Assembly: GCF_029852145.1 (NCBI RefSeq)
Contig: NC_079969.1
Location: 22,684,459-22,748,458, forward strand
Length of the DNA: 64,000 nt
Direction: 5' to 3'
Origin: Microplitis mediator
Lineage: Eukaryota; Arthropoda; Insecta; Hymenoptera; Braconidae
A program made the translations under genes and the position numbers. The notes beneath the pieces were generated by a model. It made no database searches and was not told where the DNA came from. It worked only from the letters and a program-made list of their open reading frames with translations. Position 1 is the stretch's first letter. Each line of letters begins with the position of its first letter. Of this stretch, positions 48,850 to 61,223 are shown piece by piece.

Positions 48850-50936
48850 TTACAACCACTGCTTTTTCTGAAAATATTCTCTCAATACGGGTGGCATACA
48901 TTTTACAATGTTTTGAGCTGTGTCACAAACACAATGGCCTTCTGCAAAGAAAATAACATTCATAATTATTTAGGTATCTCATCCACGTAATTTCGAGCTT
49001 ATATAAAATTTTCATAAACACTTGTATTTATAATAGACTTTTATATTTTCTTACTTATATCATCGCAATTTTTAACAGAATTTACTGTATCATCGTCTAA
49101 GTGTAAGTCCCTGGACATGTGGGGTAGTAAAAATAAGAAAGTTTTGGCATCAAAATAACCCGCAGGAGTAATCTATTAAATAAATATAATTTAGATCGAT
49201 TTTATATAGTACTTACTGATTTTTTTTATCTATACTTGAACTATTTTCCACTATATCTGCACGAAAAGTTTAAATTCTTGTATTGTTTAGAGGGAAGAAA
49301 ATCTTTCATTTCTTTTATGAGAGAACAAATGATAAAAATTAGCGCATGCGCCATTCTTCCCACAAACAGGCAAAAATTTAAGCTTTCAGGTACAGATCTG
49401 ATGAAAAATTGTATACAGGCCACGGAAGAAGGTAGTCCGGGTCGAAAAAATTGATCTGTTTTAAATAAAATAAAAATTTGTAATCATTTTTATTTTTTAT
49501 TTGTATTTATTTAATATGTGAACGTCTCTAGATTGAAATCCTACTTTTTTCTCATAATATTTTGCCTTCTTTTGTTATTATCCAGACTAAAATCAGACTT
49601 TTTCTGTTTATTATTTTTTTAGCCCGTTTTTGATCATCGTAAGATTTTTACAAAATTTTTATAAAATTTTAAAGCCAGATTCACTAGTTCAAAAACAGAC
49701 CCATCAATCCAAATATAGCCTAGTTAGATTAAAATTAGATCAAATTTTTCGACTCAAGACGCCCCAATCCGCATGTTTCTTATACACGCGGGTCGAAATG
49801 TCCTATTTTTCTTCCTTGGTGTGTAATATACTACACGGAAAGAAATTTATGGGAACTTTTGCTATGCATTGAGGGAATAGTTCCCATAACGGTACTAGGG
49901 CTTCACTCAAGATCAAGATTGTATTGGTCTTGTCTTGACCTCGTCTCGATTTGTCAAGACTCGACCAAGACGATATTATAGATCGCAATTCAAGACCAAG
50001 ACCAATATCATTAAAAACATCTCGGTAAGTCTTGACAAGACATAAAAAAATAAGTATAAGTATATGAGAATTACTCGTAATAAGACTCCATGTTTTAAGA
50101 AAGATTATTAACTAATTATAATAATGTTTATTAGGTCAAAAAGTTAAAACATTTTAGAGATACTTGAAGCGATCAAGTATATTTATATAAGATTTAAAAA
50201 ATAATAAGTTTTTCCTTTATTGAAAAAAAAAATACTCAACTGTGTGTTGTATTATGACTGATATTAAGAAAATTTCAGGTTATTCAAGTCCAAGACGAGA
50301 TCTTGACAAGACAATATTATTAATAACTTATTTTTCGAGATCGATGCAAGACTTACATTTTGAAGTCAAGATCAAGACGAGATCAAAGCTTTCGAGATCA
50401 AGACAAGACTTTCCCAATCTTGTCTTGTCTCGGCTCGAGTGAAGCCCTAAACGGTACAGAAATTGTGCCCATAATTTATGGTCACAATTCCTATGTTGGT
50501 ATAGGAAAAAATTTTATAGAATTATGAGAACCGTTTCCATAATTTTCTTTCCATGTATTATATATATGATAATAATTGTATTACTATTCCATATCCTTTC
50601 ATGTAACACCCTATAGCACAAGGTAATATATCTTTTCCTATAGCTTCTTTTATATTTTTAGTGCCATTTAATATATATTCGCTCAATGTTATATTAATAC
50701 CATAATGGCTTGCACAGATTCGTTCTGTTTCAGGTATAGTAAATTTTTGATGAGGGTGAGATTTCTAAAAAAAATTCAAATTTTATTGACTAAAGTGATT
50801 TTCACTAAATTAAAATAAAAATTACTATTATTTATCATATTTATAATATTATATATATTTTAATGTCACTTACCACTTCGGTGATGATTGCCGAAGCTAC
50901 AAGAATAAAAGTTAATAAATAATACGCCTTATTCAT
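48850..50936 (-). CDS. Odorant-binding protein (OBP), classic cysteine pattern
   Basis: Four exons: 50936-50874, 50764-50585, 49172-49055, 48941-48850, in phase (0, 0, 1), giving 150 residues. Residues 1-21 are a signal peptide (MNKAYYLLTFILVASAIITEV). Six cysteines match the insect OBP pattern: C1 in RICASHY, 31 residues to C2, x3 to C3 (CAIGC), 42 to C4 (VKNC), 8 to C5, 8 to C6. OBPs are secreted helical carriers of small hydrophobic ligands, found in sensillum lymph and also in venom or reproductive fluids. A seventh cysteine sits two residues before C5 (HCVC). Intron 2 (1.4 kb) holds a MITE that is itself interrupted by a second one. A TATA box lies 74 bp before the ATG. Confidence 0.88.
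49838..50565. mobile_element. TTATGGGAACT-family MITE split by a nested element
   Basis: ACGGAAAGAAATTTATGGGA at the left and TTTCCATAATTTTCTTTCC at the right are the family ends. Nested within is a TA-flanked 550-bp element (49898-50447) with ends GGGCTTCACTC. Sits in OBP intron 2. Confidence 0.75.
49898..50447. mobile_element. 550-bp GGGCTTCACTC element with CAAGAC repeats
   Basis: Ends GGGCTTCACTCAAGA and the inverse CTCGAGTGAAGCCC are flanked by TA. Both ends carry many CAAGAC/GTCTTG motifs. No ORF. Confidence 0.75.
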
Positions 50937-50990
50937 TGCAATTTGAATTCTAAACTTAACTTTACCGGCAATAGCTTCAATTACTTATGC

Positions 50991-51017
50991 TGAGCACAAA
51001 AAAATTTCTCTTTTATA
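50991..51017 (-). promoter_or_regulatory. Probable core promoter of the OBP gene
   Basis: TATAAAAG reads on the minus strand at 51017-51010, and a TCA initiator-like trinucleotide occurs 24-26 bases downstream (50993-50991). The ATG follows about 55 bases later at 50936. Spacing is right for an insect TATA-Inr promoter; assigned by eye. Confidence 0.55.
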
Positions 51018-53527
51018 ATTTCACATGTTAGTAATAGATCAACGCAAAACAGTATAAGTACGTCAAATTTTATCTTTATGGCTACTAAATAAATTTGAAC
51101 AAAAAGATTACACGAGACTCTGATAAATTATCTAATCCATGTTAAATTATTCACTAATGTTGGACTTAACTCTTGTTCAATGAGAATTATAAATTAAATA
51201 GTCTTATAATTCTTTATAATTGGTACTAAAAAAAAATATTAATAAAATTAAACAAAGACTTGTATGAAAAGTTTAACACTTTTAAGTCTTTTTTTTTTAA
51301 GCCACAGTAATTATTAATTTATCATCAAATATTTGAATATTTTGATTTCACATTTAAATTTATTTATATTTAAATTTCATCTCATATATCGTTAATTGAA
51401 TTCTTAACTGCTCAGTCTTGAATACTGAAATTTTATCCAATTTAGACTGTTGAATTATTACAACTTTTCTAAAGGCAAAAATCTTCCATTGGTATGTATA
51501 TATATATTAATCCATATATAATTTGTCCATTTATAAATTATCTGACTTTACTACACCGTCTAATTTTTATGATTTATGAGATAAGTCTTTAAAATTTACG
51601 TTTTCTTATATTCGAGATAAGTATATATATATTTTGATTAAATTTATTAAGATTGGCTGTATAAAGAATCTTAATTTTGACATTAAAATGTTATATTTAT
51701 TTTTTTAATTTAATGAACGTCACAGACCTTATCTCGCATCGCTAATTGATTATATAATCAGCGCTAACTTTATATTCATGTAAGGTAATTTGAGTTGAGT
51801 TATTCTACTATATAAAAAAATAAAATATCAAATTCAAATTTAACGCATCGAAAATCTAATTAAATCTAATTTTGTAAGTAATCAATAATTTTTTATAGAG
51901 TATTATAAAATTTAAAAGAATGCTGCATGTCATCCCTTAAGGTAGCATACGACTGTGGATTATGTTAATGGATTCGGAAAAACTTTCCATAGATGATCAT
52001 TTTTTTTTTATTAGAGATTTTTTTAGACTTGTTTTTCAAGCAGAAAAATGTACCAATAAGATGGTAAATAATTTTGCATATCTTTATAATTTGGTAGAAA
52101 AATATTCCAATTACTCTGCTCACTCAGTGCCGATCTTCTGGCGGTAAAAAAGAAATCATGCTTTGATAAGGTTGTGATAGCCGCCAGTTGAAAAATTAGC
52201 AGCCTACGATTGATATATTCAGATACGAACGTTCGCTGATAGCAAGACATGGTCAGGAAGTTGATGTCTATTAGTTGCGATCAAGTTGACGACAACTTCA
52301 GCCTTTATAATTGTTGACTACAAGTTGTTGCCAATTTTCCATGGAAGTTGGCGACAATCTACTGCCTCAACCTGTCACCAACTTTCTGGGAAAATTGAAG
52401 GCAACTCGCCGTCAACTAATAGGATGTCAATTTTTACCACCAAATTTCTGAGAAATGCCAATTTTTGCGTTCAACTTGGCGATAAATTGCAGCAGTAGGC
52501 TGTCGCTAGCTTGCCGATCAGGGTTACTAAGATACAATAGAGACCCACTGTCCATCACTTCAACATATAAATAAATTTAACTGAATCTGAAATAAGTTAT
52601 AGTTCTCTAAGTAAGATGGCTGTACAAGTATTAAAGATATAAGAGATGGCAAGTTCTCGAACTTGATCACTAGTCGGGCGTGGGTTCGATTCCCAGTGGG
52701 GCCGAAATAATTTTTGACACACAAAGTGTGAGGTCTTTCCGTTCTGAGGTTCGTCCGTCGCCGACCTTTGAATTTGATCTAGATTAAGAATGAATTCGAT
52801 TTGGATTTGAATTTGAATTCGACTCAGTTGGCCGGATATGGGATTGCTCGAGGCCTAATAATAATAAACATTTAAAAAAGAAAAAGAGATAACAAGAAAA
52901 ATTTTAATACATATTTACACTTTTTCGTATTTTTCAGTTTTAGAAATAAGAGACTACCGAAATAAAAATGTATGTCGAGTCGAACAAATAAAACGTGATA
53001 ATGAAAACAAAACGAAGTTCGTTTATTACTCTACCCTAAATAATTACAGTAAATCGTTAAATATCAAGTGACTTCGCCTTTACCACACCTCAGCCACTGA
53101 CTATCCCCACTTCGCTACCGTGCTCAAACATCCTTAAATAGTTTAATTAGTGTGGATTAATATGTTATTTAAACAAATTAATAATTTTCAATGAAAAATT
53201 AAGATAATAATTCCATTGTCTATAAAAAAAAATTATTTACAATCGCTGTATTGTAACACAGAGCTATCTCATTAATTGAATTTGAAATTTGAGACAATCT
53301 GATAATATTGATTGATGAGTAATGTTGACATTTTTTAACGCATCCAGTAATGATATTATCTTTGATAGCTATGACAAGTGTCGTATTTCAAGCCTGTGTG
53401 CAAAGCTACCTTGTTTCTATATCCAGCCATGTTTTAATCATTTGTCAGTCGAAGCGTGCAAGAATAGTTTCACAGTGCTTTGATAAAACATCTCTCACCA
53501 ATATAGTAGCATAGCCATTTAAGCGTT
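51018..53527. other. Spacer with MITE and SINE
   Basis: No gene seen. It contains a CAAGTTG-family MITE (about 52171-52523) and a tRNA-derived SINE (52640-52870). Rest is AT-rich. Confidence 0.45.
52640..52870 (+). mobile_element. tRNA-derived SINE
   Basis: A tRNA-like head has the B box GGTTCGATTCC within GTGGGTTCGATTCCCAGTGG, followed by a nontRNA body (TCTTTCCGTTCTGAGG, GAATTTGAATTCG) and an AATAATAATAAAC tail. These are the parts of a Pol III-transcribed SINE; the A box is weak. Confidence 0.65.
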
Positions 53528-56417
53528 ATGCATTTTATATCTACATTTTTATTTTTTATAATCACCGTAAGTACATTCGATTAATTTAACGATGTCATTA
53601 TTCAACTAAACGTTTTTTATTTTTTAATGAAATCGATCGTTGTACTTTTTATTACGTACCTGAAGATCAGAACATTTTTCACGCAACGAAAAAAAAGATT
53701 ACACTGAGAGAAAAGTGCATGGTTGTGGTAACAAGATAGGGATGAAAATGAAAAAATAGTCATCTTAACTAATATTTCTAGTTTCTTGAACTATATCATA
53801 GTGCCCGAAACTATTTGAAAGTAATAGTTTTAACTAAGCATTAGTAACATTTTTTGTTTTGTTGTGGTAACTATTTAAGATTATTTCTCAGAACTTATAC
53901 TTCAGCAGAATCACAAATATTTCAGCAATTGTAGACGGAAAGAAAATTATGGGAAGTTTTGCTATGCATTATGGGAATGGTTCCCATAATGGTATGGGAA
54001 TAGTACCTATACTATTATAGGGATCGTTCCTATAATTTATGGGAATAGTTCCCATAATAGTATGAGAATAGTTCTCATACCATTATGGGAACCATTCCCA
54101 TAATGGTAGGGGAATAGATCCTATACCAATATGGGAACCATTCCCATAATATTATGGGAACTATTCCTATAATATTATGGGAATAGTTCCCATAATGGTA
54201 TAGGAATAGTTCCTATAATGTTATGGGAATGGTTCCTATAATTTATGGAAATGATTCCTATAGTTTATAGGAATAGTTCCTATATATTATAGGAATGATT
54301 TCCATAATATTATAGAAAGTATTCCTATAAATTATAGGAACCATTCCTATAATTAGAGGAACCGTTCCCATAACGTTATGGGTATCATTCCCATAATTAT
54401 AGGAACTATTCCTATAATTATAAGAAACATTCCTATAATTATAGGAACTGCTACCATAATTTATGGGAAACATTCCTATAATTATAAGAACTGCTACCAT
54501 AATTTATGGTTGTAATTCCTATGATAATATAGGAAAAAATTTCACAAAATTATGGGAACAGTTTCCATAATTTTCTTTCCATGTACGATTGTAATTTTAT
54601 TAACTTAGCATCATTTAAGTTGTTGACGAATATAATTAAGGGTTTTTCTTCATTATTTTTTTGTAATAAGAATACCATTTTTTACTTAGTTACGTTCGCT
54701 ATTGTCATTGTTCATTGAACTATAACACAGTTAAAACAACTATGATATCATCGTACATTTTACAACTATATATTAGTTATCTAAACTAAGGGTAATAGTG
54801 GAGGCTTCATTGAACTATGTTTTTCATAGTTCAGAAAACCAGTTTTTTCTCTCAGTGTACACGGAAAAAAATTTTCTTTAAAAATTACCGTTAAATTCAC
54901 TGCAATCGTGGGACGAATGACACGACCTAATCATTTGTCGGTAAGTGAGATAATTTTTAACTTTTTTTCAACAAATTTTACTGTAGTCTACTGTAAATTT
55001 GATTCGGTTTTCGGTAAATTTTATGAAGTCTACCGCCAAATAAATAAATTTTTTCGTAATTTTTATTTCAAAAATGGTAATAAATAAAAGCGCCGCATTG
55101 CGTCCCACGATTACAGTGAATTTAACGGTAATTTTTAAAGAAAATTTATTTCCGTGTACCCAATTTGACTGTGTAAGGGCTCCGGAGATCGGGGGTGGCC
55201 TAAGATTTTTGGCTGACATACCAGGATCTATGTGCGAAACATTTCAGAAATCTAGTCATCGTAGATTTTTTACTTTCCATTTTTTTTTCATTGCGCGAAA
55301 AACGTTTCGACCTCCAGGTACATTTTTTATTGACCTATTAAATTATTATTTTCAGTATTTAGTATTGATTTATATTTCAATAGAGGCATCGCCAACGAAA
55401 TTGCGTAGTAGTCGAGCTGCTGAAACAAGTCAGCTGCCATTTAATGAATCTCCATACTGGGAATATATTCTCCGCGAGTTTGTATTCAAGACAATATCTT
55501 CACTACCTCAATCTAACAGTATTCTGTACAAGAAGTTGTTTGAAGCTCCATTTTACGGTGGACCCCTGTTAACATTACCTAATGAAGACAATGCATTACT
55601 ATCTAGTGGAGATGTTTATCATCTTCCAGATGGCCGGTGGATCTTGTGCCAAGAAGGATGTCAAAATTGTAAGCTTTGTTTAAACCAAAAAGACTCACTG
55701 GTAAAATGGACACTAAAAAAAGTTAAACGCAATAATACATCTTCTGACTTGTACGGATTTGACCTTCTATTGACTGTCGTACCACAAAGAGGTAGTACTA
55801 CTTTTTTAAACTTTGGTTTTGAAAATATTAACATTCCTTATGATATAAAATCATCAACTAAATCATCAAATTTAGAGCTAACAGTTACAGAAGAAACTCA
55901 TATTGACCGAACAAGATTTAGTCGATCTTGGCGTAGGATGCAAAGAGATCAAACTGGAGACAATGATGAGCTCAATAAAAATATAAATCGAACAGAAGAA
56001 TTTGTATCGGTTGATAATTCAACAGCAGCGTCTTCTCTAACCTTAAAAGATGACATTAAAAATTTAACTGATACTTCACCTACTCATCAACTAATTTTGG
56101 GTACTGATCAATTAGGTAACAAACATGTAATTCATATTTTATCAATGAATTCATCAGAAAAATCAGATATTTACAATGACATCGACTACCAATTTATTAA
56201 TAATGCTGTAAAACTTAGCCAATCACATTTAACTGTCCGCAAACCCCCATCACCCTATCGACAATACGTTAAAAAAGTACTAGATTCTATTTATAGTCAT
56301 CGACCTATTGTCGAAAAATTTTTATCTTACAATCAATTAAATCAAGATAAACGTCCTATAATATTGTTTCCAATTTATTCCGAATTAATGGCCAATGACA
56401 CAAACGATTTCAAATAA
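53528..56417 (+). CDS. Orphan secreted protein
   Basis: Two exons, 53528-53566 and 55356-56417, phase 0, giving 366 residues. Exon 1 plus the start of exon 2 encode a hydrophobic leader (MHFISTFLFFIITYLVLIYI, then SIEASP), a typical split signal peptide. A longer frame begins at 55074 but its upstream part lies in repeat sequence, so I start at 53528. The mature part has a tryptophan/tyrosine-rich segment, a compact cysteine cluster CQEGCQNCKLC near residue 105, a basic RTRFSRSWRRMQR stretch that could be a processing site, and an acidic, Ser/Thr/Asn-rich tail. I do not recognise the family. The 1.8-kb intron carries a large MITE array. AATAAA lies at 56548-56553. Secretion is well supported; function unknown. 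Confidence 0.7.
53935..54590. mobile_element. Large TTATGGGAACT-family MITE
   Basis: Bounded by GACGGAAAGAAAATTATGGG and the inverse CCATAATTTTCTTTCCATG. The 650-bp interior is almost wholly variants of AGGAATAGTTCCCATAAT in both orientations, each itself a dyad. Longest and least disrupted copy of five in the window; lies in the intron of the orphan secreted gene. Confidence 0.8.
54970..55330. repeat. Interspersed repeats before exon 2 of the orphan gene
   Basis: 54850-55150 has an inverted pair (GGAAAAAAATTTTCTTTAAAAATTACCG and its inverse, cited in part only), and 55230-55320 shares GTGCGAAACATTTC...CCAGGTAC blocks with the inverted 40040-40180 region in CP2-like intron 2. Confidence 0.5.
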
Positions 56418-56584
56418 CAGAAAATTTAAAAAAAAAATTGATCGTTAAATTTAACAACCAATCATCCTAAAATTTTATTACTCATATTCATTTATAAAAA
56501 GTATTGTAAAATATATAAATTGTCATGAGTTTTATTTCATTGTTATAAATAAAAATCTAATTGATATTAAAAGTCTTATAATTA

Positions 56585-57966
56585 CACTGAAAAAAAGGAA
56601 TACTTGTCCCAATAAATCAATTTATTTGTAGATTTTTAAAAATATTTCTTAATTAATGACAAATATTTTCAGCAATTGGATCATTTTTTTACCACAAATA
56701 GATCACTTATTTCGCGCAATTAAATTGATCAAATATAGAGTAGAAGTAGCATTTGTTGCCACTGGTCCATTTTTGGATATTTAATACTTCATTTTAATCA
56801 ATGAAAAAGTATAAAATAAAATTGTCATCATAATAGTGTAACAAAAGTATCCTTGCATACATTTTAAAAATCTATTACGTCATCCCATGCAGGAGCTGTC
56901 AGAGTTAAACGAAGGGGCCCTACTTGGCCCAGCACTGTGAAACCTAGCTTTGGCACACCTATATTGGCCCATGCTTGGCTCAAGATTGGGTACTCAATCC
57001 TGGCGATCCCAATCATTACCCGACTTTGGGCCAGGACTGAGTAACCTAGCCTTGGTCGTCCAATGGCAAGCCAGACTTGGGTCAGGTAGGATTACCCAAG
57101 CTTGGCTATACCTATGGTTTGATAAGTAGATCATATAAATGTATCAGTTCAACATTAGGTTCGTCTAATAGCTATCGTTCAGGCGGTAATGCGCGTTTTC
57201 ATCCCCCGACAAAACACCCCCGACAAAATATCCCCGACGAAACATCCTACGGACAAAATATCCCCCGACAAAATATCTCCGGACATAATATCCCTGACAA
57301 AATATCTTTCGATATAATTTCCACAATTTTCCTGAAAAACTAGCACTCTAAATAGGTAGTTATTATTTATTTATAAATTCCCACAGTTTTTCTGAAAAAC
57401 AAGCACCCAAATTAGTTGTGGATAGTACAAATAAAACATTTAAATAAAAAAGAGAAATTTTGCTGATAGGATATTTTGTCGGGTGATCTATTGTCGGGGA
57501 ATAATTTGTCGGTAGGATATTTTCTCGAGGATATTTTGTCGGGGATATTTTGTCGGGGGATGAAAACGCGCGGAATCGTTCAGGCCCAGCAATCAGAAGG
57601 ACGGCAGTTCGCGCCCAGAGCCAAGAAGAATTTTCACCGAGTTTTTTTCACATCATTCACTTCCTTTGGATAGTTTAAACGTTAATGATCATGAACTCTA
57701 CTGAGTTAATAATAATAAAATTTTTTTAAAATTAAATTTATTTGTTTCGTCGATTTATGAGCCAGGTCTGGCAACGAAGCATGGGTCACGACTGGCAACC
57801 AGGCTTGGCACGGTGTTATATTAAAATTTTCCAAGTGTACAAAACTGGCCCTAAGATGCCCAAAAACGGTACCTCTACCCTATTATATCTTTCTCACAAT
57901 AAAAAAATTATTTGGCCTTATCCAAATATACGATATCTTTGGCTCAAATAGATCGTGTTTTCAGTG
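56585..57966. mobile_element. Composite of nested TA elements
   Basis: Outer ends CACTGAAAAAAAGGAATAC and inverse GTTTTCAGTG, flanked by TA. Inside is a GGGTAGAAGTACC-family element (56738-57880), whose interior holds tandem TTGGGCCA-rich sequence (56930-57120) and the GCGCGTTTTC element (57191-57571). Confidence 0.6.
57191..57571. mobile_element. GCGCGTTTTCATCCCCCGAC element
   Basis: A 381-bp inverted-repeat element. The left arm carries about six CCCCGACAAAATAT-like direct repeats, and the right arm carries the inverse GATATTTTGTCGGGG about five times. Confidence 0.8.
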
Positions 57967-60900
57967 TATAGTTAAACTTTATTGAAATAAAAGTATATTT
58001 ATATCATATCATAATTTCACTCATCAATATTCGTCCGTTACATAATTCAGTAAACAATTACATACAATATTCAAGCTTCCCTTTAACCCAGTATCAGTTC
58101 ATCAGAGTTGGTTATTTTGTTTGACAATACTCGAAAATTTATAGGCGTACGGTATACGGACAGTAGTATTAACAGTATTACCATTGCATTGAGAAACGTA
58201 TGAACAGAACAGTACAGAACAGAGTAGTATATGTCGGGTTGATGAAATACAACACCATGGATGGCACGTTGTTGAACAAACAACGCGGGAATATTCAATG
58301 CTTGTTTCACGCTCGCGCATGTGAGTGATCGTTAATTCGATCGTTCGCCTTTACTCAATGGTAATGCGATCGTTTAATACGTTCTAATGCAAATAAACGC
58401 GTACTGTTGCTTTCTCTCTCTCTCACACGTCATTACAAATCTCTCTTCAACATTCGCTCCCCTATATATGCAGTCTCTTTCTGCAGATGCATGAGATTCG
58501 GTTATTTTGTAGAGTAGTTAGCTATATTTTGTTGAAGGATGCTGACGTGGTTTCACGTGTATTCAATTTAAGCATTGTATGGTGTTGTTATAATTATCGC
58601 ATGGTAATAGATAGAAAACCAACCAAAATCAGCATATGTTTGGTATCTACGGTATACACTCTATGATAATTCTGCTGTGTGTATAAATGTGTATAGACAA
58701 ATATCTAGTGTGGGTTGTCAGTTAGAACAGGTTCAAGAGGTTAGGTGAACTGGTGCTTATATTTAATTAAGGAGGAAACTAGTATAATGAAAACATAGAG
58801 ATGGAAATAGTTTAAGAGAAAGTAAGACAGAGTATATAAAGCTTATAAATAAGGGTGAGATGGTAACTTGTCTAATTATCTACCCTTCTATTCACTAACG
58901 TTTGAAACCAGTTCCTCACCCGCTCTACCTTCTTTATTGTTTCTACTTACACTTTATTTTTTATTTTTATCTTTATACTTATCTCATCTACTGGCTCGAC
59001 TTATTTTACCCTTATCCTCAATAACTGGATCAAGTATTTTTAAAAAAGTACCATTAGTGGGACTTTGTACATCAGGCATTTTTTGTGTTAATGGAAACAG
59101 GTTACTTACAAACAATTAACGTTTTAATTAGATTTGAATGCTTTGATGGTAATTAAAGTTTGAATTTGATGTCTGATTAATCGAGAATTTTTTTTTGTAA
59201 GGTAATTAAAAATGGTTAATGAATATGAATAAAAAAAATTTAATAGTGGCCCATTTCACCTCAACGTCATATTTTGCCGCCCTACCTGGTTGATTAACGT
59301 CACATCCTTTTCTACAAACTGTAACTACATTGCAAAAAATTGGGAGTGAATTCGGAGTGATTACGGATTTTATTTAGCTCCGCATTCACTCCGAATTTAA
59401 TCCGTATTCACTCCACACATTTTCTACAGTGTAAGCATTTTTGAACAAAGAAAATTTTTTTGTTTCTAAAATGGTGTCTCGTTTTGACCTGGATACCGAC
59501 CAAAAAAATGGCGCCTTATTTTAACCCACCCTCCTATAAAAAAGTGATAACCCTAATGCATAAATTGACGTATAGTAAATTTTTTTTTTTAAGACATTTC
59601 AAAGGATTTCACACGAGTGCTTATTTTTAAAAGTATTTTAATCCCTAAAATAACATATTTGACATATAAAAAACTGTTTCGTTTTTATATATTTATATTA
59701 AAAAAAAAAAAAAAGCAACTTATGTGTTCAAACTACAGACGCGGAAATTTGAATCCTTGTGAACGATTTGACAGGCTTACGAATAGTTACTATAGTCGAG
59801 GCATAATAAAAGCGAGGAAAAATATAAGACTAAAAAAATAAGATTTTTTATTGGTGAATTGTAAAAGCTCAACTTTATTCAAGTGTGACTAGACGTGTAT
59901 TTCAACAAAAATCAATATTCATATTCACTTTAAAAAAGGTAATACTCACACCCTACGTATCCATAAGTTTATCTACAAGCACATTTCAAGTTTGAGATGA
60001 ATAAACGTGTAAAATAAAATATTAAATATGTGTAAGTCTGAGGATGTGTTCCAGTGCGCACGTGCGTAAAAGAGTGTGTCTGTGTGTGTTATTAAAAAAC
60101 CAAGAGAGTAAGTTTTAACAACACGCTCCATTGGTATTATCAGGCCAGTAACAGCACTCATCGAACTAGGCAGCACGTTAGAACTCTTTCATCCTCTCTT
60201 ATCCGTAAAACTCATTCCATCCTTGCATTATTTTTTTTCTCACTTCCATATATATACCTCTAGCTATCTCATCCCCTTGAGAAACCACTTCCATGTGTTA
60301 GATGTAGGATGGAGAAAAGCCTCGGGTGATGAGCCCAGAGTTGCTCTACTCCGCTTTTGGCTATACTGTTTGGTGCCTTAGGGCTTTCGGCAAATGGAAA
60401 GAAGTAATAAACGATCTACTTTTGTGAGTAAGGAGATGAGACTGGCTCGATTACTCTGTATAGCAACTGGGCAATTTAAGTTAATAATTGTTAAAAATAA
60501 AAAATATATTGCGTTGAAAAGTTAATACATCATCCTAAAGGAAATCGTCTAGAGCTATTTTTATATATGAACTAGTGATAAAATAAAATAATGATCAAAA
60601 CTATTCTCAGTATATTATATTAATTTATGATTCTTATAATCTTCACCTATTTATGACAGCAGCGAATTAAAATTTTCATACAGTTGAATAATTCATAAAC
60701 GAAAAAATGAATGAATAATGAGCGAATTGAGGCTTTTTAAATATAAATGGGTTTTAAATATGACAACTCAAAATGAGGTCATTACTTATGATATTTTATG
60801 TATAAATACTCATTGGTACATTAATTTTTCATTTGTAATTAACACAGATTCACAACTTTTTACGGTATTCACATTTCTTTTTTTTACGTAGTTAATTAAT

Positions 60901-61223
60901 TAAAGGAAAGCTTAATCTCTTTAAAATGTCTCATTAATTGTCAGTGTGAAACGTCAAAAATGTCTGCATGTATCGACTATTTTTAATTTTCCGCTATGAA
61001 AATTGAAAATTTCAAAAAAGGAAGTTCTTGGTTTCGGTCGGATCTCAAAAATCGAGTTTTTATCAGATCTCGACGTTTTGAGGCCTATGGGAAGTTTATA
61101 CTGACCATTTTCAGATGGACAACCGCATTGTATGTGTATGTGTGTATAAAGTTTTTTTGTCCGACGGTATCTTTGGAATGAATCAACCGATTTGAATGTA
61201 TTTGGTGGCAATCAAAAGAACTT

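Noticed and set aside
55074..55355. N-terminal extension of the long plus-strand frame
   Set aside because: Comes from interspersed repeats; a splice acceptor at 55355 and the signal peptide exon at 53528 explain the start better.
58083..58320. Two overlapping minus-strand frames
   Set aside because: Conflicting frames with no recognisable domain or splice support.
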